Of a DNA stretch of 7,679 nt, positions 1 to 6,298 are shown in pieces. A program made the position numbers and the translations under genes. Source of the stretch: CAYNTH01 sp964427055 (GTDB lineage: Archaea > Aenigmatarchaeota > Aenigmatarchaeia > CG10238-14 > SCSR01); assembly GCA_964427055.1 (NCBI GenBank), contig CAYRSQ010000037.1, forward strand, positions 1 through 7,679, written 5' to 3'. The notes below the pieces were generated by a model. The model worked only from the letters and a program-made list of their open reading frames with translations, was not told the origin of the DNA and did not search any database. The stretch's first letter is position 1. Each line of letters begins with the position of its first letter.

Positions 1-250
1 GCACATCCTGCAACATCTGCTTGTCGAGCGTCAGGTCCGCCACCAAGCGCTTGAGCTGGCGGTTCTCCTCCTCAAGCTGCCTCAGGCGCCGGAGCTCCGA
101 GACACCGAGCCCCCCGTACTTCTTCTTCCAGCGGAAAAAGGTCTGCTCGGAGATACCCATCTTCCGGCAGACCTCAATGACACGCGTGCCCGATTCCGCT
201 TGGCGCAGGGCAAAGGCGATCTGCTCTTCCGTGAACTTCGACTTCTTCAT
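1..250 (-). CDS. IS3-family transposase OrfA (IS407-like), partial
   Basis: This is the N-terminal 83 codons of an IS3-family OrfA, the DNA-binding half of a DDE transposase that is normally joined to OrfB by -1 frameshifting. The protein begins MKKSKFTEEQIAFALRQAES and continues with a helix-turn-helix (VCRKMGISEQTFFRWKKKYG, about residues 27-46). A Leu/Glu-rich zipper follows (LRRLRQLEEENRQLKRLV) and then DLTLDKQMLQDV, the signature of IS407/IS2-type OrfA proteins. The ATG at 250 is preceded by a good ribosome site (GGAGG, 9 nt upstream on the minus strand). The gene runs off the left edge, so the rest of OrfA and all of OrfB lie outside. The family call is firm; the subgroup is from memory of its conserved sequence. 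Confidence 0.93.
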   Translation of the reverse strand, partial: MKKSKFTEEQIAFALRQAESGTRVIEVCRKMGISEQTFFRWKKKYGGLGVSELRRLRQLEEENRQLKRLVADLTLDKQMLQDV

Positions 251-306
251 CCAGGACGACCTCCTCACCGAGATTTTGCCACAAAACTAACATTTTCGGT
301 GGATCA
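1..306 (-). mobile_element. IS3-family insertion sequence, left-truncated by window
   Basis: The OrfA start is followed outward by about 55 bp of noncoding DNA ending in ...GGTGGATCA. On the minus strand this reads TGATCCACCGAAAATG, a TG-initiated end as expected for IS3-family termini. I place the terminus at 306. The TCA at 311-313 is an alternative end that cannot be excluded. The other terminus and the target duplication are not in view, so the exact boundary is unverified. Confidence 0.6.
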
Positions 307-310
307 GTTA

Positions 311-527
311 TCAGGGATGAGGTCCGGTATACATCCCGATGATGTTGATCTTGTCCTCGTCAATGGCGTATCGGTCGATTTCGGTTATCTTCTCAAAGAC
401 GGAGACCGCGTAAGTGTCTATCCGGTTTTTGAACGATTTGATATATCGAGCATCACCAAGGTCAGAGAGAAGCCTCTGAATATAATCAGACCCAAAAGCC
501 GGCGTCGGCGAGGGACCTCATCCCTGA
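311..527. repeat. 15-bp perfect inverted repeat bounding a 217-bp segment
   Basis: TCAGGGATGAGGTCC at 311-325 has its exact reverse complement GGACCTCATCCCTGA at 513-527. The 187 bp between them contain the Ub-Mut7C fragment. The geometry resembles the terminal inverted repeats of a transposon relic or MITE-like deletion derivative. No matching target duplication is visible (GTTA outside the left arm, AAAA outside the right). No IS family is assigned. Confidence 0.7.
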
Positions 528-550
528 AAAATCGTCCACCCATAATATGA
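323..550 (+). pseudogene. Ub-Mut7C / MoaD-ThiS-like beta-grasp fragment
   Basis: The open frame encodes VDLVLVNGVSVDFGYLLKDG, then DRVSVYPVFERFDISSITKV and REKPL. This matches the C-terminal half of the ubiquitin-like domain found with Mut7-C RNases (Ub-Mut7C), with the typical LVNG, DGDRVSVYPVFE and FDIS...REKPL stretches. The N-terminal beta-grasp strands are missing. The frame stays open leftward only by running into the IS3 end, so no credible start exists. After REKPL the sequence is a low-complexity Arg/Ser-rich tail to the TGA at 548-550, without the Mut7-C RNase domain. I read this as a decayed fragment left by IS insertion or internal deletion. The homologous part lies entirely between the two arms of the 15-bp inverted repeat. 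Confidence 0.65.
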
Positions 551-565
551 GTTTTCTGATCTGCT

Positions 566-610
566 CTCCGGATCCAAAGGTCGGAGGTTCGAATCCTCTC
601 AGGCACGCCA
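566..610 (+). tRNA. tRNA-Arg(CCG) 3' fragment, putative attachment site
   Basis: The segment reads as the 3' part of a tRNA. It has an anticodon loop CTCCGGA (566-572, anticodon CCG), the 3' anticodon strand TCCAA, a variable region AGGTC and the T-stem GGAGG. The T-loop is TTCGAAT, paired through CCTCT, followed by the acceptor 3' strand CAGGCAC, discriminator G and encoded CCA (608-610). The bases upstream do not supply the expected TTGGA 5' anticodon strand, a D-arm or a GTGCCTG acceptor strand, so the tRNA is incomplete. Such 3' halves are typical products of tyrosine-recombinase integration into tRNA genes, and an integrase lies at the other end of the window. It is not expected to be a functional tRNA. 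Confidence 0.85.
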
Positions 611-669
611 CTCAATTCTCCACTTTTATCAGCGAGTTAGATCCACCAGCCAGCCAGCCCTCGGCGACG

Positions 670-739
670 ACCAAGGGAGCCAAAGGGAACCAAAAACCGC
701 CGTTTTCAGCCACCATTACGAAAGGTGACACGAAAGGTG
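670..739 (+). repeat. Short direct repeats next to the tRNA fragment
   Basis: Three roughly 10-bp-phased units follow the tRNA end: CCAAGGGAG (671-679), CCAAAGGGAA (680-689) and CCAAAAACCG (690-699). An exact pair of ACGAAAGGTG follows at 718-727 and 730-739. Their position 60-130 bp inside the presumed element end fits integrase arm-type or accessory-protein sites. The 681-700 stretch (AAAGGGAACCAAAAACCGC) resembles AGGGACAAAACGC near the other end. Function is inferred from position and similarity only. Confidence 0.4.
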
Positions 740-822
740 CTCATCCCGATCTTGGTCCAAGGGGAAAAATTTGGCTTACGATTCTTGAACAGGATATGCA
801 TTGTGCTGCTGCCAGCAAATCG

Positions 823-851
823 TTGATTATGTCTTATGATAATTATAGAAT
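823..851 (+). promoter_or_regulatory. Candidate sigma-70 promoter for mod-res
   Basis: TTGATT (823-828), a 17-bp spacer and TAGAAT (846-851) lie 40 bp before the mod start, matching the -35 and -10 boxes at 4/6 and 5/6 positions. The region is very AT-rich. TTGATT is mirrored by AATCAA at 849-854, with the palindrome ATAATTAT between them, so an operator could overlap the promoter. Confidence 0.45.
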
Positions 852-891
852 CAACAAATAGGCAATTCTGGCGTTTAGCGAGCGAGTCCAT

Positions 892-2568
892 ATGGGGAAA
901 AATTACTCAGAGCTTTCAAAAGAAGATCTTGTAAGAATCATAACGAAGCTCGAATCACGAAAAAAGTACGGGTTAGTTTGGGACGAAGAAAGGACAAAAG
1001 AGAAGTTTGAGAAAGATTCGGAAAACGCTCTGCCGGTCCTAAAGGAGATAAAAGGCAGGGCAATCAACGCAAGCCCTCGGAATTCAACTAACATCCTGAT
1101 AGAAGGGGATAATTATCACGCCCTCTCCGTCCTGAATTATACCCATCAAGGCAAGATAGATGTCATCTATATCGACCCCCCATATAACACAGGTGCGAAA
1201 GATTGGAAATACAACAATAGTTTTGTAGATATAAATGATACATATCGCCATAGCAAATGGCTTCAATGGATGTCTAATAGATTGAAATTAGCAAAGCGCC
1301 TATTAAGAGAAGATGGCATATTGATTTGTGCTATCGATGATAATGAATTAAACCGACTCGGCCTCTTGTTAGAAACTTTATTTGGAGGCCACGAAATTCA
1401 TTGCATTACGATTGTGCATAATCCAAGAGGCGTTCAGGGCAACAATTTCTCCTATACCCATGAATATGCCTATTTCGTATTCAGGAAGAATAGTAGGGTC
1501 ATTGGTCACAGGAAAATTAAAGAGGAAGATATCGATTGGAGAAACTTAAGGGATAATGGCGGTGAATCATTAAGGACAGACGCAAAGAATTGCTTCTATC
1601 CGATCATTGTAGGGGACGAGAAGATCATCGGTTTTGGTGATATCGTGCCCAAAAGTGATCACCCAGCAAGCCAGACGATAAAAAAGGGCAGCAAATATTA
1701 TGTGTACCCAATTGACCGCAAGGGCACAGAGAGAAAATGGCGATATGCAAGGCAGTCCGTTGAGGGTATTGTGCATCTTTTACGGGCTAAGCCAACAAGC
1801 CATAGATATGAAATAGAGCTGGGCAAGGATTATGGTACTGTCAGGACTGTCTGGCAGGATAGCCGTTATGATTCAAACGAATACGGAACAAAACTGGTTC
1901 ATAAATTAGTGCCAAGTGCGCATTTTGATTTTCCCAAGTCCGTTTTCAATACATATGATTGTATTGCCCCAGTTCTGTATGAAAGAAAAAATGCTATAGT
2001 ACTCGATTTCTTTGCTGGCTCTGGGACTACGGGGCATGCGACGCTAATCCTTAATAAAGAAGATGGAGGCGATAGGACATTTATTCTATGCACAAATAAT
2101 GAAAATGATATCTGCACGGGTGTCTGCTACCCACGAATAAAAAAGGTAATCACAGGCCATCGAGATTATCCAGATATCACCAAAATTGAAGCTAATTTGA
2201 GATACTTCAAAACGGATTTTGTAAAGAGATCAATTAACCAAGATGAATTGAAAATTCATATTACCAACGAATGCAGCGAGATGCTGTGCATTCGTGAAGG
2301 AATATTTAATGAGAAGATACATTGTGAGGACTATCGACTCTATGAACAGGGCGGCCGAATTATGGCGATTTACTTTGCTCTTGAGCGTGAAAAATTAAAG
2401 GGACTAAAGGTTGAATTAGATAAAACCAAGGGGGAGAAGATATTGTATTGTTTTACGCTTGATCCCTTGGGATTAGATAAGGATGATTTTGATGATTGGG
2501 ACGGGGTCCGATTAGAGCCGATTCCACAGAAGATCCTGGATCTATACGAGCAATTTTATGAATATTAA
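892..2568 (+). CDS. mod: Type III restriction-modification methyltransferase (Mod)
   Basis: This encodes a 558-residue adenine N6-type DNA methyltransferase, the modification and recognition subunit of a type III system. It transfers a methyl group from S-adenosylmethionine to its target site and is needed by Res for cleavage. The catalytic motif DPPYNTG is at residues 95-101 in the context KIDVIYIDPPYNTG. The cofactor motif DFFAGSGTTGHA comes later, at about 372-383, so the order is that of the beta class usual for type III Mod. The region between (about 150-350) would be the target-recognition domain and is the part expected to vary. Length is within the family range. The ATG at 892 has only a weak purine-rich site upstream. 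The stop overlaps the res start by 11 bp, indicating one transcript and coupled translation. Specificity cannot be read from the sequence. Confidence 0.93.
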   Translation: MGKNYSELSKEDLVRIITKLESRKKYGLVWDEERTKEKFEKDSENALPVLKEIKGRAINASPRNSTNILIEGDNYHALSVLNYTHQGKIDVIYIDPPYNTGAKDWKYNNSFVDINDTYRHSKWLQWMSNRLKLAKRLLREDGILICAIDDNELNRLGLLLETLFGGHEIHCITIVHNPRGVQGNNFSYTHEYAYFVFRKNSRVIGHRKIKEEDIDWRNLRDNGGESLRTDAKNCFYPIIVGDEKIIGFGDIVPKSDHPASQTIKKGSKYYVYPIDRKGTERKWRYARQSVEGIVHLLRAKPTSHRYEIELGKDYGTVRTVWQDSRYDSNEYGTKLVHKLVPSAHFDFPKSVFNTYDCIAPVLYERKNAIVLDFFAGSGTTGHATLILNKEDGGDRTFILCTNNENDICTGVCYPRIKKVITGHRDYPDITKIEANLRYFKTDFVKRSINQDELKIHITNECSEMLCIREGIFNEKIHCEDYRLYEQGGRIMAIYFALEREKLKGLKVELDKTKGEKILYCFTLDPLGLDKDDFDDWDGVRLEPIPQKILDLYEQFYEY

Positions 2569-4879
2569 CCTAAAACCGTTTCAGCAAAAAGCAGTAGATA
2601 AGTTAGTTGACACCCTGAGTAAGCTCCTGGCAAAAGACGTGGAAAAAAAGGTCTGCGTGTTCAGGGCACCAACAGGAAGTGGAAAAACATTGATGACGGC
2701 CAAGGTAATAGAGGGGCTTATCGAAGAGCTGCCATCCGAGGATCTGTGTTTTATATGGGTGAGCATTGGCAAAGGCGAATTGCACATTCAGAGTAAGCAC
2801 AGCTTGGAAAAGGTCTATGAGGGCGCACCGAAGGTCACGCTGGTAGAGGAAGATTTTTCCGGCGGGAGAGAATGCATAGACCGTAACGAAGTGGTCGTCG
2901 CAAATTGGGAGAAGCTTCGTAGCAAGGACAGAGAAACTGGCGAGTGGAAAAATATTTTAATGAAAGACGGCGAACAGATCAATTTCAGAGAGGTTATGTC
3001 CAAAACTCGAGAACGAAGAAAGATAATATTGGTGATCGACGAGAGTCATATCGGCGCATTGGCAGAACGGACTAATGAGCTTAGAGAGGAGATAAATGCT
3101 GATGTCGTGCTCGAGATGAGCGCGACGCCAACCATTCAAATCGATGTCCGAGACCTGGCGCGTGAGACCGCGGGTTATGTTGAAGTCGACCCAAAAGAGG
3201 CGATTGAAGAAGGCATGATCAAGAAAGAATTGATCATAAATGAGAAGATAGCAAGTATCGCCAAGAGCGAGATTGACTCACAGGAAGTAGTACTTGAGGC
3301 AGCATATATAAAGCGCCTCGAACTGGTCAGATTATATGAAACGGAAAAAGTGAACATAAATCCTCTGGTGCTCATCCAAATTCCCACTTCAAGTGCTGGC
3401 GAAGATAAAATTAATGCCATAAAAAAATTCTTAACCAAAAAAGGCATTAATGTAGAAAATGGTAAATTAGCTATCTGGCTGGCTGAGCAAAAATCAGAAA
3501 CATTAGATTCTGTGTCTGAACCAGATAACAAAATTGAATATCTAATTTTCAAACAGGCCATAGATACCGGCTGGGATTGTCCTCGAGCCCATATCCTGAT
3601 CAAGTTCAGAGAAATGCACAGCGAGACCTTTGAAATTCAAACTGTGGGTCGTATCCTGCGCATGCCTGAACAAAAGCACTACTCGCATGAAGCATTAAAT
3701 CGCGGATATATCTATACAAATATCCAAAGCATAGCCGTCGCAAGAGAAACATATAATCCAAATATTATTAAGCATCTTAAAGCAGTTCGGATTGATAGCT
3801 ATAAAAATATCGGATTGATGTCTTACTATAAATCTCGAATCGATTTTGGCGATATTACGGCGACATTTACGCCGACATTTGAAGATTCCGCTTGCAGGTA
3901 TTTCGCCTTAGCCAAGGACGACCCAATATTAGGCAACACGGAAAATAAACTATCGAAAAAAGGAATCATCCTCGATATTGATAAATATAAACAGGACATT
4001 ATTGCTGACGCAAAGATTGAAGGTAAAACATTCGATGAGCTTCTAGGAGATATCCCTGCTGAGAATCGAGTCCTACTGACCATCGCGGGCAATGATTTGC
4101 AAGCTTTATTCGAACAGGTAATTAAGGACCATCTCGGCTCTTTTAAGAACATTAAGAGATCTATCCCAGATGTCAAAACTGCCATCTATTCTTGGTTCAG
4201 GAAGTATTTGAAATCGAAACAATGGAAAGAAGAGATCGTAATGATCCAGAAAGTATTTGTGGATGATCGAAATAGGGGAAAATTCGAAGAGCTATTAGAG
4301 AGCGCGATCAACGATTATAAGGTGATAAGAGAAAAGGAAATACAAAAGAAATCTCAGGCCAGCGAACAGTTCTATGAGTTTGAGATAGCTAAAGAGGACT
4401 ATTATAACGAGTATTCTGTCGATAATATAAATGCAAAGAAATATGTCCTAAAACCGTGCTTCTTGTACTCAGGCAGATTTAGTCCCGAAAAAGCGTTCGA
4501 GACATTTCTTGAGAAGAATCATCATAAAATAGTTTGGTGGTGGAAGAATGGTGAGAGCAGGATAGATTACTTCGGAGTTAAATATGAATATCCCAAAGGG
4601 TCAGTTCATACTTTTTATCCTGATTATATGATGCAATTGGCAGACGGGCGAATTGGGATAATTGAAGTTAAGGATATCGGCGACCGAGATGGAGCGACAT
4701 ACACAAGAGCGAAGGCAGAGAGATTGAGTGAATACATAAAACAGCAAAAGCGTAAAGAGATATTCGGAGGAATTGTGATTGAGAAGCTGGGGGAATGGAA
4801 GATTAATAATAAAGAAAAATATGAATGGGAAAAATGCGAAAAAAACGATTGGAGTGATTGGGAAAAATTAGTGCTATGA
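2558..4879 (+). CDS. res: Type III restriction enzyme helicase-nuclease (Res)
   Basis: This encodes a 773-residue superfamily 2 helicase/translocase with a C-terminal nuclease, the restriction subunit that works with Mod. Visible motifs are Walker A APTGSGKT (37-44), the Walker B/DEAD-like box LVIDESH (D161-H164), motif III SATPT (188-192) and motif VI QTVGRILR (361-368). Near the C-terminus FYPDYM and GIIEVKD form a PD-(D/E)xK site (D689, E703, K705), as in type III Res endonuclease domains. Many Res proteins are about 900-1000 residues, so this one is compact, but no core motif is missing and no frameshift is seen. It begins inside the last codons of mod, so the pair is one operon. Coding DNA is AT-rich relative to the integrase end. 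Res is expected to be active only in complex with Mod. Confidence 0.93.
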   Translation: MNINLKPFQQKAVDKLVDTLSKLLAKDVEKKVCVFRAPTGSGKTLMTAKVIEGLIEELPSEDLCFIWVSIGKGELHIQSKHSLEKVYEGAPKVTLVEEDFSGGRECIDRNEVVVANWEKLRSKDRETGEWKNILMKDGEQINFREVMSKTRERRKIILVIDESHIGALAERTNELREEINADVVLEMSATPTIQIDVRDLARETAGYVEVDPKEAIEEGMIKKELIINEKIASIAKSEIDSQEVVLEAAYIKRLELVRLYETEKVNINPLVLIQIPTSSAGEDKINAIKKFLTKKGINVENGKLAIWLAEQKSETLDSVSEPDNKIEYLIFKQAIDTGWDCPRAHILIKFREMHSETFEIQTVGRILRMPEQKHYSHEALNRGYIYTNIQSIAVARETYNPNIIKHLKAVRIDSYKNIGLMSYYKSRIDFGDITATFTPTFEDSACRYFALAKDDPILGNTENKLSKKGIILDIDKYKQDIIADAKIEGKTFDELLGDIPAENRVLLTIAGNDLQALFEQVIKDHLGSFKNIKRSIPDVKTAIYSWFRKYLKSKQWKEEIVMIQKVFVDDRNRGKFEELLESAINDYKVIREKEIQKKSQASEQFYEFEIAKEDYYNEYSVDNINAKKYVLKPCFLYSGRFSPEKAFETFLEKNHHKIVWWWKNGESRIDYFGVKYEYPKGSVHTFYPDYMMQLADGRIGIIEVKDIGDRDGATYTRAKAERLSEYIKQQKRKEIFGGIVIEKLGEWKINNKEKYEWEKCEKNDWSDWEKLVL

Positions 4880-4900
4880 GCCAAAGTGCTTTCTAGAGAT

Positions 4901-5011
4901 GAGGCCGGAGGGGAGGCCGGTTGCCCGGACACCCCCCTGTTTGAGAAGGACGCTGGTTAGTGGATTTTTGGCCTCGCTATGATAGACGCTCGAGGCCGGC
5001 GATTAATCTCA
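4901..5011 (+). repeat. Diverged direct repeat, left copy (3' of HNH gene)
   Basis: This noncoding block lies between the res and HNH stops and aligns by eye with 5770-5883 in the same orientation. Shared blocks in order are GAGGCCGG, CGCT with TGGTTA (4951-4959), GGCCTCG (4970-4976), four differing bases, GATAGACGCT (4981-4990) and CGGCGA. The copy also holds a 7-bp inverted repeat, GGCCTCG (4970-4976) / CGAGGCC (4991-4997), with a 14-nt loop. No T-run follows it on either strand, so it is not a standard terminator. The two copies have diverged, with several indels. Confidence 0.55.
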
Positions 5012-5043
5012 CCCGCAGACTCTTCTATTTCTGGATTAGGGCT

Positions 5044-5724
5044 TTATGCTGTTCTCTTTCTAATTTCAGAATGAACCTCTAGATGACATGCTCTGCACAC
5101 GAGAACTAGGTTCTGCAAATCATCATTCTTTGGATTTATATCTATATGATGAACATTAGCAGTTAAACGTATCTCGACGTGATAAGGAGCGAATTCTTTT
5201 TTATCAAATGGAAAGTCTTTAAGTTCTAGTGTATTTTCTAACCTCTTCTCGATGAGTTTATTCATATCAAGGCCAGCAGCGAGCATTTCTAATACGTCCA
5301 TCCCTATGAACCAATTCCCCTGCAGTGCGCCACAATTAACACATGTGTTGGCTATCACTTCTTTGTCCATAGTGTTGCTAAACACTTTTTTTACAAAAAT
5401 GTATTGTCTCATCAATTCCTGGTCAATTTTCTCTATGTCGCCAATATGATAATCGTATGCCACTGCAAAATAGTATGTAACTACGGCTGTTTCTTTATGG
5501 CATCTCCAACATTCTCTGAGCCATCTGTAGATAGGAATGTCTGTTAAAGACGAAAACTCTTCAAGGATCCCTTCAAATGGGTCAACTCTCTCAAGAAAAT
5601 AAAGGGGTTTCTGACATCTTTGACATAGGCCTTTATCTCTTTGCCATACATTATTTCTGATATCAGGATTCATAACAGCGACCTTTTCCCCATCAAGATA
5701 CCACCCATGAATCGAGGTCTTCAA
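5044..5724 (-). CDS. HNH endonuclease-like protein with inserted zinc ribbon
   Basis: This encodes a 226-residue protein of the HNH nuclease type. The N-terminal part has WQRDKGLCQRCQK (C34, C37). The C-terminal part has VHHIDINPKNDD then LQNLVLVCRACHLEVH (H192, H193, N205, C210, C213, H214), the usual HNH order with a structural zinc site from two CxxC pairs. About 150 residues separate the halves and carry two more pairs, CWRC (C72, C75) and CVNC (C128, C131), which probably form a second zinc ribbon. The start is TTG at 5724 with GGGAGG 9 nt upstream. The ATG at 5673 (209 residues, weaker site) is an alternative, and both keep all motifs. The gene is convergent with res and AT-rich like it, and is flanked by diverged direct repeats. 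It may be a defence nuclease or a homing-type nuclease; substrate and partners are unknown. Confidence 0.8.
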   Translation of the reverse strand: MKTSIHGWYLDGEKVAVMNPDIRNNVWQRDKGLCQRCQKPLYFLERVDPFEGILEEFSSLTDIPIYRWLRECWRCHKETAVVTYYFAVAYDYHIGDIEKIDQELMRQYIFVKKVFSNTMDKEVIANTCVNCGALQGNWFIGMDVLEMLAAGLDMNKLIEKRLENTLELKDFPFDKKEFAPYHVEIRLTANVHHIDINPKNDDLQNLVLVCRACHLEVHSEIRKRTA

Positions 5725-5769
5725 GCCATCTTGCCTCCCGCGCTAGAAGCCGAAGGACCAGAAGGCCTT

Positions 5770-5883
5770 GAGGCCGGGAAGGCCCGGACCAGCCGGGCTC
5801 TTCCCGTTTCGCGAGAGGCGCTATGGTTAAGCGATGGATCGGGCCTCGTAGAGATAGACGCTTGGGAAGCGGCGAAATTCTCA
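5770..5883 (+). repeat. Diverged direct repeat, right copy (5' of HNH gene)
   Basis: This is the partner of the 4901-5011 block. It includes CGCT and TGGTTA (5819-5829), GGCCTCG (5842-5848) and GATAGACGCT (5853-5862) at the same spacing as in the left copy, then CGGCGA. It also contains a GC-rich hairpin GCCCGG-ACCAG-CCGGGC (5782-5798). In the plus direction the copy is open and reads SREALWLSDGSGLVEIDAWE, ending at a TAA at 5914-5916. The left copy has a stop in the corresponding frame. It could be the tail of a broken gene or a noncoding repeat; I recognise no family. Confidence 0.55.
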
Positions 5884-5905
5884 ACGTTGGAGAAAGAGCT
5901 CTCCG

Positions 5906-6190
5906 CTAGGCTTTAAGTCCGGGCCCCTTCCCGCGACCGCGAGGCTTTTCTTTTTCGCCGTGCTCTGGGCCCCGTTTGCTAGCTGGGCGCCGAGCGTGTG
6001 GCGGGGGAAAGAGCGCAGGGACCGTCCGTTGCTCGAGCCAGTGGTCAATAGCCGCCAGGTCGAAGAGCAGCCGGCCGGGCAGCTTGAAATATGGGAATCC
6101 CTCGTTTTTCATGTAGCGCCACAGTGTCTGGTAGGAGATCTGTAGGTATTCCTGGACTTCCTTGGCAGTCAGGAGGGGCTTCTTTTCCAT
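5906..6190 (-). CDS. Small HTH_17 DNA-binding protein (excisionase/MerR-like)
   Basis: This encodes a 94-residue protein whose first half is a winged-helix/MerR-like HTH_17 domain. It reads LLTAKEVQEYLQISYQTLWR (residues 6-25), then YMKNEGFPYFKLPGRLLFD and the closing helix AAIDHWLEQ. These domains bind DNA as excisionases or as small transcription regulators of mobile elements. The C-terminal 35 residues are Pro/Arg/Lys-rich and look disordered. I chose the ATG at 6190 because it directly precedes the conserved domain. The frame is open further upstream to 6280 but that part reads like noncoding DNA. The Shine-Dalgarno site is weak. The gene faces away from the xis-int operon across the strong promoter at 6236-6263, so a role in controlling that operon is likely but inferred. 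Confidence 0.7.
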   Translation of the reverse strand: MEKKPLLTAKEVQEYLQISYQTLWRYMKNEGFPYFKLPGRLLFDLAAIDHWLEQRTVPALFPPPHARRPASKRGPEHGEKEKPRGRGKGPGLKA

Positions 6191-6235
6191 CAGCCAGGAT
6201 GATACCCGAGGCCGGGGGGTGGGGCAAGATGTTCC

Positions 6236-6263
6236 TTGACAATGCAATACAATGATATATAAT
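6236..6263 (+). promoter_or_regulatory. Strong sigma-70 promoter for xis-int
   Basis: A perfect TTGACA (6236-6241) and a perfect TATAAT (6258-6263) are separated by 16 bp, close to the optimum of 17. They lie 36 bp before the ATG of the excisionase-like gene and point at it and the integrase. Such consensus boxes in a mobile element usually imply that a repressor holds the promoter down. Confidence 0.8.
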
Positions 6264-6280
6264 GATATAAGATGAAACAT
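6241..6280. repeat. 10-bp-phased AATG repeats over the promoter, candidate operator
   Basis: Consecutive 10-base units read AATGCAATAC, AATGATATAT, AATGATATAA and GATGAAACAT. The second and third share AATGATATA exactly. Repeats at one helical turn place the same face of DNA toward a protein, as in cooperative binding of excisionase-type proteins. They overlap the spacer and -10 box, so binding could block the promoter. Which of the two flanking HTH proteins binds here is unknown. Confidence 0.5.
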
Positions 6281-6298
6281 ATTATTGGAGCATTGAGA

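Noticed and set aside
418..615. Minus-strand reading frame encoding PERIRTSDLWIRRADQ
   Set aside because: This is the well-known false protein produced by translating the antisense of a tRNA; it covers the tRNA-Arg fragment.
670..739. CRISPR-like array
   Set aside because: Units are about 10 bp with no spacers of constant length and no cas genes nearby.
3175..3603. 142-codon open frame antisense to res
   Set aside because: It lies wholly within the res coding region, has no recognisable domain and no ribosome site of note; the frame on the other strand has all helicase motifs.
4970..4997. 7-bp stem hairpin after res as a rho-independent terminator
   Set aside because: The run of T lies before the stem on the plus strand, which puts A bases after it on the minus strand. 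No T-tract follows the stem in either direction.
6191..6280. Longer N-terminus for the leftward HTH protein starting at 6280
   Set aside because: The extra 30 residues would be translated from the promoter and operator region and match no part of the HTH_17 domain. The ATG at 6190 sits directly at the domain.
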